Assembly: GCA_041392475.1 (NCBI GenBank)
Contig: JAWKLZ010000001.1
Span: 248,001-312,000 of the forward strand
Source: Chitinophagales bacterium
Lineage (GTDB): Bacteria; Bacteroidota; Bacteroidia; Chitinophagales; UBA2359
DNA length: 64,000 nt
Direction: 5' to 3'
A program made the translations under genes and the position numbers. How positions within the stretch are numbered: the stretch's first letter is position 1; each line of letters opens with the position of its first letter. Shown here one piece after another: positions 19,357 to 29,000 of this stretch. The notes beneath the pieces were generated by a model. That model ran no database searches. It worked only from the letters and a program-made list of their open reading frames with translations, and had not been told where the DNA came from.

Positions 19357-21057
19357 ATGAAAAGAATTCTCGAATGTGTCCCCAACTTTTCAGAGGGACG
19401 AAACATGGACATTATCCAACAAATCACGACACAGATTGAAGCCATCGAAGGAGTGAAACTGCTCGATATAGACCCCGGCAAAGCCACCAACCGAACCGTT
19501 GTAACCTTTGTAGGAGAGCCAGAAGCAGTAGTAGAAGCGGCATTTCAAGCCATCAAAAAAGCGGGAGAAGTGATAGACATGTCCAAACACAGCGGCGAAC
19601 ATCCCCGTTTTGGCGCAACCGATGTTTGTCCACTCATACCCATTGCAGGAGTCAGTATGGAAGAAGCCGCAGACTATGCCCGTCAATTGGCGGCAAGAGT
19701 TGGGCGTGAATTGGGGATTCCGATTTACCTCTACGAAAGTGCGGCAAGTCAGCCCAATCGCAAAAATTTGGCAACCGTGAGAGCAGGTGAATACGAAGGA
19801 TTGCCTAAGAAGTTGAGTGATGCCAATTGGATTCCCGATGCAGGGCCTGCTGAATTCAATGAACGGGTCAAGAAAACAGGCGTAACTGCTATTGGCGCAC
19901 GAGATTTTCTGATAGCTTACAACGTAAACATCAACACAACTTCCACACGTAGAGCCAATTCAATTGCTTTTGATGTGCGAGAAAATGGCCGCATCAAACG
20001 AGAAGGCGATCCGATTACCGGCAAAATAGTGTTGGACGAGGCGGGAAATCCCATGCGGGAAAGGGGAGCTTGCAAAGCGGTGAAAGCCATCGGTTGGTAC
20101 ATTGAAGAATATGGTCAGTGTCAAATTTCGATGAACCTCACCAACATCAACCTGACCCCTTTGCACATTGCATTCGACGAAGTATGCAAAAGTGCACAAA
20201 ACAGAGGAATGAGGGTGACAGGTTCTGAATTGGTGGGTTTGGTGCCATTGAAGTCCATGTTGGCGGCAGGGCGTTATTTTTTGAAGCAGCAACAACGCTC
20301 TGTGGGAGTGTCGGAGGAAGAACTGATTCACATTGCCATAAAAACTATGGGTTTAGACGAATTGACTCCTTTTGACCCTCAAAAGAAAATCATCGAATAC
20401 TTGCTGCAAGATGTCAACAAAACGCCTTTGCTGCATAAGAATTTGCAGGAATTTGCGGACGAAACAGCCTCAGAATCACCTGCTCCTGGAGGAGGTTCTA
20501 TCTCCGCTTATGTGGGGGCTTTGGGGATTTCGCTCGGTACAATGGTTGCGAATCTTTCGGCACACAAACGAGGATGGGATGAGCGTTGGGAAGAATTTTC
20601 GGATTGGGCTGAAAAAGGACAGACTTTTAAACAGCAGTTGCTGCAATTGGTGGATGAGGATACCGCTGCCTTCAATGGCATTATGGATGCTATTCGGCTA
20701 CCCAAAAAGACAGACGACGAAAAACTGGCTCGAAAAGAGGCTCTGCAAAATGCCACTAAAAATGCGATTGAAGTACCTTACCGAATTATGGAAATTTCGC
20801 TTGCATCTATGGAGGTATTGAAGGCGATGGCGCAAATAGGCAACCCCGCTTCGGTGTCGGATGCAGGTGTGGGGGCTGCTTGTGCGAGAACGGCGGTAAT
20901 CGGAGCTTTTCTGAATGTGCAAATTAATGCGGACGGATTGGAAGACAAACAATTCATTGCAGAAAAACTACAAAAAGGAGCTGCAATGGTGGTAAATGCA
21001 AAGGCTTTGGAGGCGGAGATTTTGGAGATAGTCGAGAAAAAAATAAACGGAATGTAA
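19357..21057 (+). CDS. ftcD: bifunctional glutamate formimidoyltransferase / formimidoyltetrahydrofolate cyclodeaminase
   Basis: Transfers the formimino group of formiminoglutamate (from histidine breakdown) to tetrahydrofolate, then deaminates it to methenyl-THF. The 566-residue protein has the formiminotransferase N- and C-subdomains (about 1-325, starting ILECVPNFSEGRN and containing SGEHPRFGATDVCP) and a C-terminal cyclodeaminase domain (about 350-560, with ESPAPGGGSISAYVGALG). Both halves look complete, as in the mammalian enzyme. No hut genes are visible next to it. A hairpin terminator follows the stop, and a long leader precedes the ATG. Confidence 0.95.
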   Translation: MKRILECVPNFSEGRNMDIIQQITTQIEAIEGVKLLDIDPGKATNRTVVTFVGEPEAVVEAAFQAIKKAGEVIDMSKHSGEHPRFGATDVCPLIPIAGVSMEEAADYARQLAARVGRELGIPIYLYESAASQPNRKNLATVRAGEYEGLPKKLSDANWIPDAGPAEFNERVKKTGVTAIGARDFLIAYNVNINTTSTRRANSIAFDVRENGRIKREGDPITGKIVLDEAGNPMRERGACKAVKAIGWYIEEYGQCQISMNLTNINLTPLHIAFDEVCKSAQNRGMRVTGSELVGLVPLKSMLAAGRYFLKQQQRSVGVSEEELIHIAIKTMGLDELTPFDPQKKIIEYLLQDVNKTPLLHKNLQEFADETASESPAPGGGSISAYVGALGISLGTMVANLSAHKRGWDERWEEFSDWAEKGQTFKQQLLQLVDEDTAAFNGIMDAIRLPKKTDDEKLARKEALQNATKNAIEVPYRIMEISLASMEVLKAMAQIGNPASVSDAGVGAACARTAVIGAFLNVQINADGLEDKQFIAEKLQKGAAMVVNAKALEAEILEIVEKKINGM

Positions 21058-21069
21058 AACTACTCAGAA

Positions 21070-21109
21070 AAAAAGCCCTTTCTCTCTATTTTGAAAGAAC
21101 GGGCTTTTT
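21070..21109 (+). terminator. rho-independent terminator of ftcD
   Basis: AAAAAGCCC (21070-21078) pairs with GGGCTTTTT (21101-21109), with a 22-nt loop that includes a further TTTC/GAAA pairing. It begins 12 nt after the ftcD stop. Confidence 0.8.
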
Positions 21110-21174
21110 GTGGAGTACATTATGAACTTGTCACTCCAACTGTTGTCAAATATTTAGAAACTTGGAAGAGTTAA

Positions 21175-21573
21175 TTAATCAAACTCCATCAATAACTTGA
21201 TGATATCCAATAATTCAGCTCGATTGAATCGGTTTTCAGCAGCACGAATCAATTCAAGAAAATAACCAAAGTTATCCACATCATCTTGTTCATCATCACT
21301 ATCTTCAACCTTTTCTTCTGCTACATCTTCCTCTTCCTCCTCATTTTCTTCCTCTTCGTCCTCTTTGCCCAAATATTTAATAGCAAACTCTTGATACAAT
21401 TCAATGTGTTCGTATGCTAAACGCAATGCTTTGGTAACGACGGGATTTCCTTCCTGCAAAGCAATCTCACGTAGTTCCTGTAATTGCTCGACAACCATAT
21501 CAGGCTGAAAGCCTTTTTCGTTGATTTCTTCTCGAATATCGTTAATCAACGCAAGAGCATCTATTGTTTTCAT
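21175..21573 (-). CDS. acidic hypothetical protein
   Basis: A 132-residue cytosolic protein. Residues about 70-100 are almost entirely Glu and Asp; helical segments flank them (residues 1-65 and 102-132). No domain was recognised. The ATG at 21573 has no competing start. It is convergent with ftcD and divergent from the polyphosphate glucokinase gene. The acidic stretch suggests a protein- or metal-binding role, but this is only composition-based. Confidence 0.65.
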   Translation of the reverse strand: MKTIDALALINDIREEINEKGFQPDMVVEQLQELREIALQEGNPVVTKALRLAYEHIELYQEFAIKYLGKEDEEEENEEEEEDVAEEKVEDSDDEQDDVDNFGYFLELIRAAENRFNRAELLDIIKLLMEFD

Positions 21574-21781
21574 CGTATGTTAAATATTTATTTTTTGTTG
21601 GCTGCAAAAATAACAAGTTTATTCCGATTTGAAAGCCGAGCCTTGAAAATCTTTGAAGATAATGAAAAAGAAAGCAGCAGACTTTCATTGGATTTTGAGC
21701 CTTTTGGCTAATTTTGAGCTATCTAACGAAATCATAACAAGACTATAAATTCTTTCTTACCTCAAAAACAGACTAAAAAAT

Positions 21782-22729
21782 ATGCAAAAAACAGAAATTT
21801 TAGGAATCGACATAGGTGGCGGTGGTATCAAAGCAGCCATTGTAGATATTCAAACTGGTGCTTGGAGAACAAAAAAAAGCGATTGGTTTACAATGGAGAT
21901 GCTCGAAAAGGATACATTTCCTGATGGTTTAGATAAAGATAATTTATGGTATGAAATTCAAACCCCTAGAGAGCCTAAACTTACTCCCAAACAAATTAGA
22001 GAAATTTTTGAAGATATTGTAAAGCACTACAAATGGAAAGGCTTGATTGGACTTGGTTTCCCCGCCATTGTTCAGAATGGCATCGTTCGGAGTGCGTCCA
22101 ACATCCATAATAAATGGTTAGATGTACATTTACCTACCTTTTTATCCAAAAACTTACCCGATGTAGCCATTGCTGCCATGAACGATACAGATGCGGCAGG
22201 GATTGGCGAAATGACTTTTGGAACAGGCAAAGGGAAAGAAGGTTCTGTATTGGTATTGACTGTCGGTACGGGTATTGGCTCTGCATTGTTTATTGATGGT
22301 CAGCTTGTTCCAAATACTGAGTTTGGACACTTTTTCATGAAAGTTGACAAGAAACTCTATGGAAAAGATTGTGTATTGGCAGAAGATTTTGCATCTAGTT
22401 ATACCCGCAAAAAAGCAGAGTTGAGTTGGGAGGAATGGGCTGATAAAAGATTGAAGGAATACCTGCGATGTGTTCAGCGTTTGTTATCTCCTGAATCTGT
22501 GATTATTGGAGGTGGAGCGAGCAAAGACGTGCGTTTTAACCAATACAAACCTTTTTTGAAAGATACAGATTTTGATAAACTGTATGCCCACAAACACAAA
22601 ACTGAGGGACGTGCTAAATTAGAAATGGAAATCTTGCCTGCCAAATTGCGTAATTATGCGGGCATTATTGGAGCAGCGGTCGGCGCAAAATCATTGGGGG
22701 ATTTGCAGACTATCACAAAGGAAGTTTGA
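21782..22729 (+). CDS. ppgK: polyphosphate glucokinase (ROK family)
   Basis: Predicted to phosphorylate glucose using polyphosphate (and often ATP). The 315-residue protein begins with the phosphate-binding motif GIDIGGGGIKAAI (residues 8-20), has MNDTDAAGIGEM with the catalytic Asp, the second phosphate loop LTVGTGIGSAL, EFGHFF, and VIIGGGASK near the C-terminus. The CXCGXXGC zinc motif of regulatory ROK proteins is absent, as in PPGK enzymes. Other polyphosphate genes (ppk1, ppk2) lie within 8 kb. An ordinary ATP glucokinase activity cannot be excluded. Confidence 0.88.
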   Translation: MQKTEILGIDIGGGGIKAAIVDIQTGAWRTKKSDWFTMEMLEKDTFPDGLDKDNLWYEIQTPREPKLTPKQIREIFEDIVKHYKWKGLIGLGFPAIVQNGIVRSASNIHNKWLDVHLPTFLSKNLPDVAIAAMNDTDAAGIGEMTFGTGKGKEGSVLVLTVGTGIGSALFIDGQLVPNTEFGHFFMKVDKKLYGKDCVLAEDFASSYTRKKAELSWEEWADKRLKEYLRCVQRLLSPESVIIGGGASKDVRFNQYKPFLKDTDFDKLYAHKHKTEGRAKLEMEILPAKLRNYAGIIGAAVGAKSLGDLQTITKEV

Positions 22730-22745
22730 TGGCGGAAAATTTTGC

Positions 22746-22790
22746 AGTCTTTGTATTAATATGAGGAAGTTATTTTTTCGTTGTTGCTTA
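22746..22790 (+). repeat. dispersed intergenic repeat, copy related to 26422-26465
   Basis: This 45-nt segment, ending in AGGAAGTTATTTTTTCG plus ten further bases, aligns with the tail of the element downstream of sppA; the last 27 nt differ at only two positions. The rest of the 298-nt gap up to nadC is AT-rich and held no gene. Confidence 0.5.
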
Positions 22791-23027
22791 CTGACTAAGG
22801 AACGAATGAAAATTAAAAATGCACTTTGCAATCAGCCATTTATGAAATAAACTTTATAAAGTTACTTTTGAATCGTTCCTAAAACCAATGGTTCGGGTAG
22901 TTTTTACTAAACGCAGAGATTTGATTATCATCTAATTGCAAAAGTTCAATTTGTGTTTTAATAGATTGATCTTCAATTTTTTAGAAAAAAAACTACGAAC
23001 TATTGTAAAACTAAATTTCAAAAAAAA

Positions 23028-23873
23028 ATGATAGACAAAGATTTAATCGAGTTTATAGACCATATTCTGGAAGAAGATATTCGGGAAGGAGACCATACTT
23101 CATTGGCTTGTATTCCTGCTACTGCAATGGGGAAGGCGAGATTGTTGGTAAAAGGAGAGGGTATTCTGGCAGGTATTGATTTGGCAAAGCAGATATTTGG
23201 ACGAGTAGATGAAGGATTGCAGATAGATCTTTTTTTGGAGGATGGAGCCACTGTGAAATATGGTGATATTGCCTTTTTTGTGGAAGGTCGAAAACAGTCT
23301 ATTCTCACCGCTGAAAGGGTAGTGCTGAACTGTATGCAGCGAATGAGCGGCATTGCAACGATGACTCACCGATATGTATCGAGGCTCGATGGGTTGAAGA
23401 CAAAGGTATTGGACACCCGCAAAACTACGCCCGGTTTTAGAGCGATTGAAAAGTGGGCGGTTCGAATTGGCGGGGGAACCAATCACCGTATGGGTTTGTA
23501 CGATATGTTGATGATTAAGGACAACCACCATGACTTTTGTGGAGGCATCACCAACGCTGTCCTTACTGCCCGTAAATACCTCAAAGATAAAAACTTGGAA
23601 CACCTTCAAATTGAACTCGAAGTTCGCAACATGGAGGAACTGCAGGAGGCTTTGACGGTTGGGCAAATTGACAGAATCATGCTCGACAACTTCGATGTGC
23701 CTACTACTCGGAAGGCGGTGGAATGGGTGAACGGGCGTTTTCCCTTAGAATCATCTGGCGGCATTACCCTTGATACGATTCGAGGTTATGCAGAAACTGG
23801 CGTAGATTATGTGTCAGTTGGCGCATTGACCCATTCTTATGAGAGTTTGGATTTGAGTTTGAAGGCTATGTAA
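23028..23873 (+). CDS. nadC: nicotinate-nucleotide pyrophosphorylase (carboxylating)
   Basis: Converts quinolinate and PRPP to nicotinate mononucleotide in NAD synthesis. The 281-residue length is normal. Motifs include the N-terminal EEDIREGDHTS, the phosphate/quinolinate-binding DTRKTTPGFRAIEKWAVRIGG (split here for length: residues DTRKTTPG and EKWAV), NHRMGLYDMLMIKDNH, and the C-terminal ESSGGITLDTI and VSVGALTHS. nadA and nadB are not nearby. The stop lies 13 nt before the end of the convergent folK gene. Confidence 0.95.
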   Translation: MIDKDLIEFIDHILEEDIREGDHTSLACIPATAMGKARLLVKGEGILAGIDLAKQIFGRVDEGLQIDLFLEDGATVKYGDIAFFVEGRKQSILTAERVVLNCMQRMSGIATMTHRYVSRLDGLKTKVLDTRKTTPGFRAIEKWAVRIGGGTNHRMGLYDMLMIKDNHHDFCGGITNAVLTARKYLKDKNLEHLQIELEVRNMEELQEALTVGQIDRIMLDNFDVPTTRKAVEWVNGRFPLESSGGITLDTIRGYAETGVDYVSVGALTHSYESLDLSLKAM

Positions 23874-23886
23874 ACTAACCTGCTAA

Positions 23887-24372
23887 TCACTCTATTACTT
23901 TCTTGACCGTCAAAGAATCTTCGCAATCCAACAGCAACTGCAATGTGCTTTTTTTAAGAACAGGATGTTGGAAATCTGGAATAAGTTCGCAAAGAGGAAT
24001 GAGCGTGAAACGGCGCAAATGCAAATAAGGATGGGGGATTATCAAATCAGGAGCTTCAATGATTTGCTTCTCAAAAAACAAAATGTCAATATCCATTGTC
24101 CTTGTACCCCATTTTTGCAACTTTTTACGCTCTAGTATGGCTTCAATAAGGTGAATCTCTGCCAACAGTTCGTGTGGTGAAAGTTCGGTTGATACACACA
24201 ATGCTTGATTCAAAAAATCGGGTTGGGTTTCTACGCCCCAAGCAGCAGTTTCGTAAATGGAAGAAACTGCCTCTATTCGGCCAATTTTTTCACCAATCAA
24301 TTCTCTCGTTTTTTGAAGGTTCAAAAAACGCTCACCTAAATTTCCTCCAATCAATAGAAATGTTTTGTTCAT
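23887..24372 (-). CDS. folK: 2-amino-4-hydroxy-6-hydroxymethyldihydropteridine pyrophosphokinase
   Basis: Transfers pyrophosphate from ATP to the pterin in folate synthesis. The ATG at 24372 gives 161 residues; an upstream in-frame TTG is ignored because the GG-N motif (LLIGGNLGER) then sits at the usual distance from the N-terminus. Other diagnostic residues are IYETAAWG, PDFLNQ, and WGTRTMDIDILFF with its metal-binding Asp pair. IPHPYLHLRRFTLIPL is the C-terminal signature. It stands alone and is convergent with nadC. Confidence 0.95.
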   Translation of the reverse strand: MNKTFLLIGGNLGERFLNLQKTRELIGEKIGRIEAVSSIYETAAWGVETQPDFLNQALCVSTELSPHELLAEIHLIEAILERKKLQKWGTRTMDIDILFFEKQIIEAPDLIIPHPYLHLRRFTLIPLCELIPDFQHPVLKKSTLQLLLDCEDSLTVKKVIE

Positions 24373-24538
24373 AAGACAAAGTTGCAAAAATGTTTCAAAT
24401 CGTTAAAAAAAACTAAATTTGTTCTGTAAACCTATTAATTACGGAACTTTATTGCTTCTTATGGGCTTTAGATAGTTGATTGTCCAAAGTTTAATAAAAA
24501 TGCCTTACAGAGACCATCAATAAATTAAAAAACGATAC

Positions 24539-26314
24539 ATGAAACAATTTTTTAAGTTTGTATTAGCCACCATAGTAGGCTTGTTTTTGGCCTTTTTCTT
24601 ATTTTTTTTCATAGGAGGGCTAATTCTTAATTTTGCCACTGAAGACCAAGGAATTAACCTAAAAACCAATAGTGTATTGAAGGCAAAATTCGATACAGAA
24701 CTTCCTGAACAAAGTCAACCTTCCCCCATCAACTCCTTCAATCCTGAATCGTTTATTCCTAAAAAACAGATGGGGCTCAACGATGTTTTGCAGAACATTC
24801 GCATCGCCAAAGAGGATGACAATATAAAAGGCATGTATTTAGAGCTCAGTGGCATACCAAATGGTTTGGCTACTACTTCGGAAATTAGAGAAGCCATTGA
24901 AGACTTTAAGACATCGGGTAAATTTGTGATTGCTTATGGTGAAACAATGACCCAAAAAACTTACTATTTGGCTTCAATTGCAGATAAAGTATATTTGAAT
25001 CCGAAAGGTGTTATTTCAATCAAAGGTTACCATACGGAGTTGGCGTTTTTCAAGAACTTGCTCGACAAATGGGAAATAGAGCCAGAGATTTTTTATGCTG
25101 GAAAATTCAAAAGTGCGACTGAGCCTTTTCGCAGGGCGGATATGAGTGAACCGAATCGGGAACAAATTCAGTCTTTTTTGCAGGAGTTTCACCAAGATTA
25201 TATCGAAAAAGTAGCTGCTGCTCGAAATATGAGTCCTCAAAAATTGGAGGAAATCATGAATCAACTTTTGGTACGTAATGCTGAAGATGCTAAAGAACAA
25301 GGTATTGCAGATGATATATTTTATGAGGATCAAGTGTTTGACGAAATCAAAAACAAGTTGGGATTGGGTGAGGATGAAAAAATCAATTTTGTGGATATTT
25401 CGGATTATACGGATGCTAATAACCGTCCCCAAAAGAAAAAATTGGCGAAAGAAAAAATCGCTATCGTTTATGCTCAAGGTAGTATTGTGAGTGGAGAGGG
25501 GGAGGACGGGCAAATTGGTTCTGAAAAATATGCCAAAATCATTCGAGATATTCGCCAAAACAAAGATGTTAAGGCGATTGTATTTCGGATCAATTCGGGT
25601 GGAGGTAGTGCTCTCGCTTCTGAAATTATATGGCGAGAGTTGGAAATGGCTAAAGAACAAGGCATTGCAGTTGTAGCATCTATGGGTGATGTTGCAGCTT
25701 CGGGAGGTTATTATATTCCTGTGGCAGCAGATACCATTATCGCTCACGAAAACACCATTACGGGGTCAATTGGCGTATTTGGCGTGTTGGTCAATGCCAG
25801 CGAATTTTACAACAACACGATGGGGATTACTTTTGACCGAGTGAAGACCACGCAATATTCCGATTTCCCAATTTCTCCATTCCTCACTCGTCCACTCAAC
25901 GAAATGGAGAAGGAAGTATTCAAACAAGGAATTGACGAAATTTATGTTTCCTTCAAAGAAAGAGTTGCCGCAGGTCGTCATACCGATACAGCAAGGGTAG
26001 AAACCTATGCTCAGGGGCGTGTTTGGACAGGCAAACAGGCTTTGGAATTGGGTTTGGTGGACAAGTTGGGTTCGTTTCAAGATGCGATTGACATTGCTGC
26101 TGAAATGGTGGGTTTGGATAATTATCGCATCGTTGAATACCCTCGCCAAAAAGATCCTTTTCAAGCTTTGATTGATGATTTGATGCAAGTGCGGGTACAG
26201 TCTTCTATCAAAGAAGAGTTGGGGCCTTTTTACCGTTTCTACCACCAATTGAAGGAGTTTTCCGAAATGGAAGCGGTGCAAATGAGAGTACCGTTTGAGT
26301 TGGAGGTGGAGTAG
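24539..26314 (+). CDS. sppA: signal peptide peptidase SppA (67-kDa type)
   Basis: A membrane-anchored serine peptidase that degrades cleaved signal peptides. 591 residues with one N-terminal membrane segment (about 8-30) and tandem S49 domains. The predicted catalytic lysine is K191 in GKFKSATEPF of the N-terminal domain; the nucleophile is S388 in DVAASGGYY of the C-terminal domain, matching the E. coli Lys/Ser dyad arrangement. INSGGGSALASE precedes the nucleophile. It appears monocistronic; a palindromic repeat and a strong terminator follow. Confidence 0.93.
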   Translation: MKQFFKFVLATIVGLFLAFFLFFFIGGLILNFATEDQGINLKTNSVLKAKFDTELPEQSQPSPINSFNPESFIPKKQMGLNDVLQNIRIAKEDDNIKGMYLELSGIPNGLATTSEIREAIEDFKTSGKFVIAYGETMTQKTYYLASIADKVYLNPKGVISIKGYHTELAFFKNLLDKWEIEPEIFYAGKFKSATEPFRRADMSEPNREQIQSFLQEFHQDYIEKVAAARNMSPQKLEEIMNQLLVRNAEDAKEQGIADDIFYEDQVFDEIKNKLGLGEDEKINFVDISDYTDANNRPQKKKLAKEKIAIVYAQGSIVSGEGEDGQIGSEKYAKIIRDIRQNKDVKAIVFRINSGGGSALASEIIWRELEMAKEQGIAVVASMGDVAASGGYYIPVAADTIIAHENTITGSIGVFGVLVNASEFYNNTMGITFDRVKTTQYSDFPISPFLTRPLNEMEKEVFKQGIDEIYVSFKERVAAGRHTDTARVETYAQGRVWTGKQALELGLVDKLGSFQDAIDIAAEMVGLDNYRIVEYPRQKDPFQALIDDLMQVRVQSSIKEELGPFYRFYHQLKEFSEMEAVQMRVPFELEVE

Positions 26315-26348
26315 GTTTAGGAATGCCTAAAAAATAAGTTCCCGATTT

Positions 26349-26465
26349 AGACTTTTGTAGTTTCATTTAAAAATGTATCAGAAGGAAGAAAATCAACTTT
26401 CTATCAACAGAAAACTACAAAAGTCTTCGTATCAATTTAGGAAGTTATTTTTTCGCTGTTACTTA
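26349..26465. repeat. dispersed palindromic intergenic element
   Basis: Perfect 15-bp arms AGACTTTTGTAGTTT (26349-26363) and AAACTACAAAAGTCT (26412-26426) enclose 48 nt, followed by a tail (26422-26465) shared with 22746-22790. The arm sequence resembles the element at 15528-15598. Confidence 0.6.
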
Positions 26466-26502
26466 TTTTTTTGGAAGAAAGAAGAGTTGTGAAAATTTAA
26501 AA

Positions 26503-26542
26503 CAATAAAAGGGCAAATCTATATAGATTTGCCCTTTTATTG
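26503..26542. terminator. strong bidirectional terminator
   Basis: A perfect 18-bp inverted repeat (26503-26520 and 26525-26542) with a 4-nt ATAT loop. The stem centre is GGGCAAATCT, flanked by A and T runs on both sides, so it can terminate sppA on the plus strand and ppk1 on the minus strand. Confidence 0.85.
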
Positions 26543-26827
26543 TTTAATTCATCTAACATGGAGAAAACCGTACTGTAAAGAATTTTGCCAATGAATCATC
26601 TTAATTTATTGAAAAAAAACACAATGCTTTAGTTTTTAAATACTAAAATTCTGCAATAAAAATGCGCTGATTTAATAAGCGGGATTTTCAAAAAATCACC
26701 AATCAGAATTCAAATATCTTCTATCCTAATAAAGGTAAAATGACTTTACAAACTCAACATTACGACCCAAGATAGAGGCGTTTGAGGGCGCATTATATTC
26801 CTTTTTTCATGTGTAGACCTATACTTC

Positions 26828-28945
26828 TTAAACATTTTCCTCTTCCACCTCCAAGTAGCTTTTGAAGTAATCATAGGTTGCATTCTGAGCACGAATCGAC
26901 TCATTATTATCAGGATTGGGCTTATGTGGATTGTTTTTTTCTTGATCGTGGATTCTTGCTTTCACATTGTCTTTCCACTGAAAAGTTAAGATGTCTTTGA
27001 GGCGAGTGACCATTTTTTCGTCATACACAGGGCAAGCCACTTCAATGCGTCTTCTAAGATTGCGTTCCATCCAATCGGCAGACGAAATATAACTTCGCTG
27101 ATTGCCGCCATTGCAGAAAATGTAAACCCTTGAATGTTCGAGGTATTTGTCCACAATGCTGATTGCTTCAATTTTGTCACTCAATCCTTTTACCCCAGGT
27201 TTGAGTGAGCATATCCCCCTTATAATGAGTTGAATAATTACACCAGCCTGCGATGCTTCATATAGTTTTTCGATCATTCCTTCATCGTTTAATCCATTCA
27301 TTTTGGCGATGATGTATGCCTCTTTGTTTGCTTTAGCATTGGCGATTTCGATATCTATAAAGTCGAATAAAGTATTGACTAAGTGATAAGGAGAAACCAA
27401 TAAGTGATTGAAGACAATGCTGGCAGAAGGTTGCTGATTACTTTCTATCATTTTGAAGACCTTGAACACATCTTTGGTGATGCCTTTGTGGGCGGTGAGT
27501 AAACTGTCATCTGCATATACCCGTGCAGTATCTTCATTGAAGTTACCTGTCGAAATATTGGCGTAATGCACAATCTTACCTTCCTCTTCTCGTCCTACCA
27601 ATAGTAGCTTGCTGTGGATTTTAATATCTTGTTGGCCGTGAACTACTTTCACGCCTTCACTCTGCAATTCTTTTGCCCAGCGAATATTGGCTTCTTCGTC
27701 AAACCGTGCTTGTAATTCAATTACAACAGTTACATCCTTGCCATTTTTCTTTGCGCTGATGAGTGCGTTGATGATGTTGGAGCGTTTGGCCACTCTATAA
27801 AGAGTCGCTTTGACGTATTTTACTTTTGGGTCTATGGCTGCTTCCCTTAGAAAATCAATCACAGGATGAAAGGATTGGTAAGGGAAATGCAACATGATGT
27901 CGCGTTTTTTGATGATTTTAAAAAGGCTGCGATTGGGATTGATGTTTTTGTGCGCCAATGGTGGATTGGGGCGGTTGCTAAGGTCAGGAGGACCCAATGT
28001 AGGAAAGTCCATAAAGTCTTTGAAATTGTGGTACCTACCTGCTGGAATGATATTATCATCGGCTCTAATCTTTAATTTTCCAATCAAAAATGCCAATAAA
28101 TCTTTGTCAATGTCTTGGTCGTGTATGAACCGAACTGCTCGTCCTTCTGTTCGTCTTTGAACTGCAATGCTCATGAGTTCTAAGAAACTTTTCGATACAT
28201 CGTTGTCTATATCCGTTTCGGCATCTTTGGTGATTTTGACCGTGTAAGCACTGTAATGGTCGTAGCCAAACATCGAAAAAATTTCGTGAAGGCTATAGCG
28301 TATTACATCATCTAAAAGAAGTATATTTTTGCCGCCTTCTTCTCGTTCAAACACAAAAAAACGGGCCACTTTGCTGGTCGGAATTTCTATCAACGCAAAA
28401 TCTTTGTCTTTCGTTTTGTTGTCTTTTTCTAAAACAACAGCCAGATATATAGACCCATCTTTTAGTTTGGGTAAGTGTGACAGGTTCTTAATCATGATTG
28501 GCACTAAAACTGGACGTACCTTGTCATGAAAATATTGAATGACTTTTTCACCTTGTCGGGCAGTTAAGTTCTGTTCGTCAATAATGTGAATATCATGGGC
28601 CATCAGCTCTTTTTTGATGTCCTCATATATTCTTTCAAAGCGTTTTTGTTGTTTCATGACGGTTGTGTGAATCTCCTTCATGATTTTTTTAGGATTGAAG
28701 CCCAATTTGTTTTTCACCTCCTTGTTCTTCACCCCTTTATTGTCGTCAAGACTGATAATTCGTTTTAGACTTGCTACCCTAACTCTAAAAAACTCATCGA
28801 GGTTGTTGGAGAAAATGCCCAAAAACTTAATCCGCATCAACAAAGCCATTTCTGAATCTTCGGCTTCTTGAAGTACTCTTTCGTTGAAAGCGAGCCAGCT
28901 AATTTCTCGATTGACATACCTATTTCTCTTGCTTATCTGCCCCAT
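26828..28945 (-). CDS. ppk1: polyphosphate kinase 1
   Basis: Reversibly polymerises the gamma-phosphate of ATP into polyphosphate. The 705-residue protein has the N-terminal domain (NREISWLAFNERVLQEA at about 10-26), head domain, and two C-terminal PLD-like domains. The phosphorylated histidine is H444 in KIHSKLLLV; the second active-site histidine is H604 in LEHSRVYIF. STGNFNEDTARVYAD and SSADWMERNLRRRIEV are also family signatures. ppk1 is on the minus strand, 55 nt downstream of the sixA-like gene, so the two may be co-transcribed. Confidence 0.96.
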   Translation of the reverse strand: MGQISKRNRYVNREISWLAFNERVLQEAEDSEMALLMRIKFLGIFSNNLDEFFRVRVASLKRIISLDDNKGVKNKEVKNKLGFNPKKIMKEIHTTVMKQQKRFERIYEDIKKELMAHDIHIIDEQNLTARQGEKVIQYFHDKVRPVLVPIMIKNLSHLPKLKDGSIYLAVVLEKDNKTKDKDFALIEIPTSKVARFFVFEREEGGKNILLLDDVIRYSLHEIFSMFGYDHYSAYTVKITKDAETDIDNDVSKSFLELMSIAVQRRTEGRAVRFIHDQDIDKDLLAFLIGKLKIRADDNIIPAGRYHNFKDFMDFPTLGPPDLSNRPNPPLAHKNINPNRSLFKIIKKRDIMLHFPYQSFHPVIDFLREAAIDPKVKYVKATLYRVAKRSNIINALISAKKNGKDVTVVIELQARFDEEANIRWAKELQSEGVKVVHGQQDIKIHSKLLLVGREEEGKIVHYANISTGNFNEDTARVYADDSLLTAHKGITKDVFKVFKMIESNQQPSASIVFNHLLVSPYHLVNTLFDFIDIEIANAKANKEAYIIAKMNGLNDEGMIEKLYEASQAGVIIQLIIRGICSLKPGVKGLSDKIEAISIVDKYLEHSRVYIFCNGGNQRSYISSADWMERNLRRRIEVACPVYDEKMVTRLKDILTFQWKDNVKARIHDQEKNNPHKPNPDNNESIRAQNATYDYFKSYLEVEEENV

Positions 28946-29000
28946 ATTCCTTTTTTGGTTAAAAAAATATTAGAATAAAATGCTTTCTTTTTCAGTACCA

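Larger units (their letters stand above)
26315..26827. other. intergenic region with palindromic repeat and terminator
   Basis: A 513-nt gap between convergent sppA and ppk1. It contains the inverted-repeat element at 26349-26465 and the terminator at 26503-26542. The remaining 285 nt hold no credible gene. Confidence 0.5.

Noticed and set aside
25016..25747. 243-residue minus-strand open frame
   Set aside because: Antisense to sppA and rich in Ile/Asn/Phe in the way shadow frames are.
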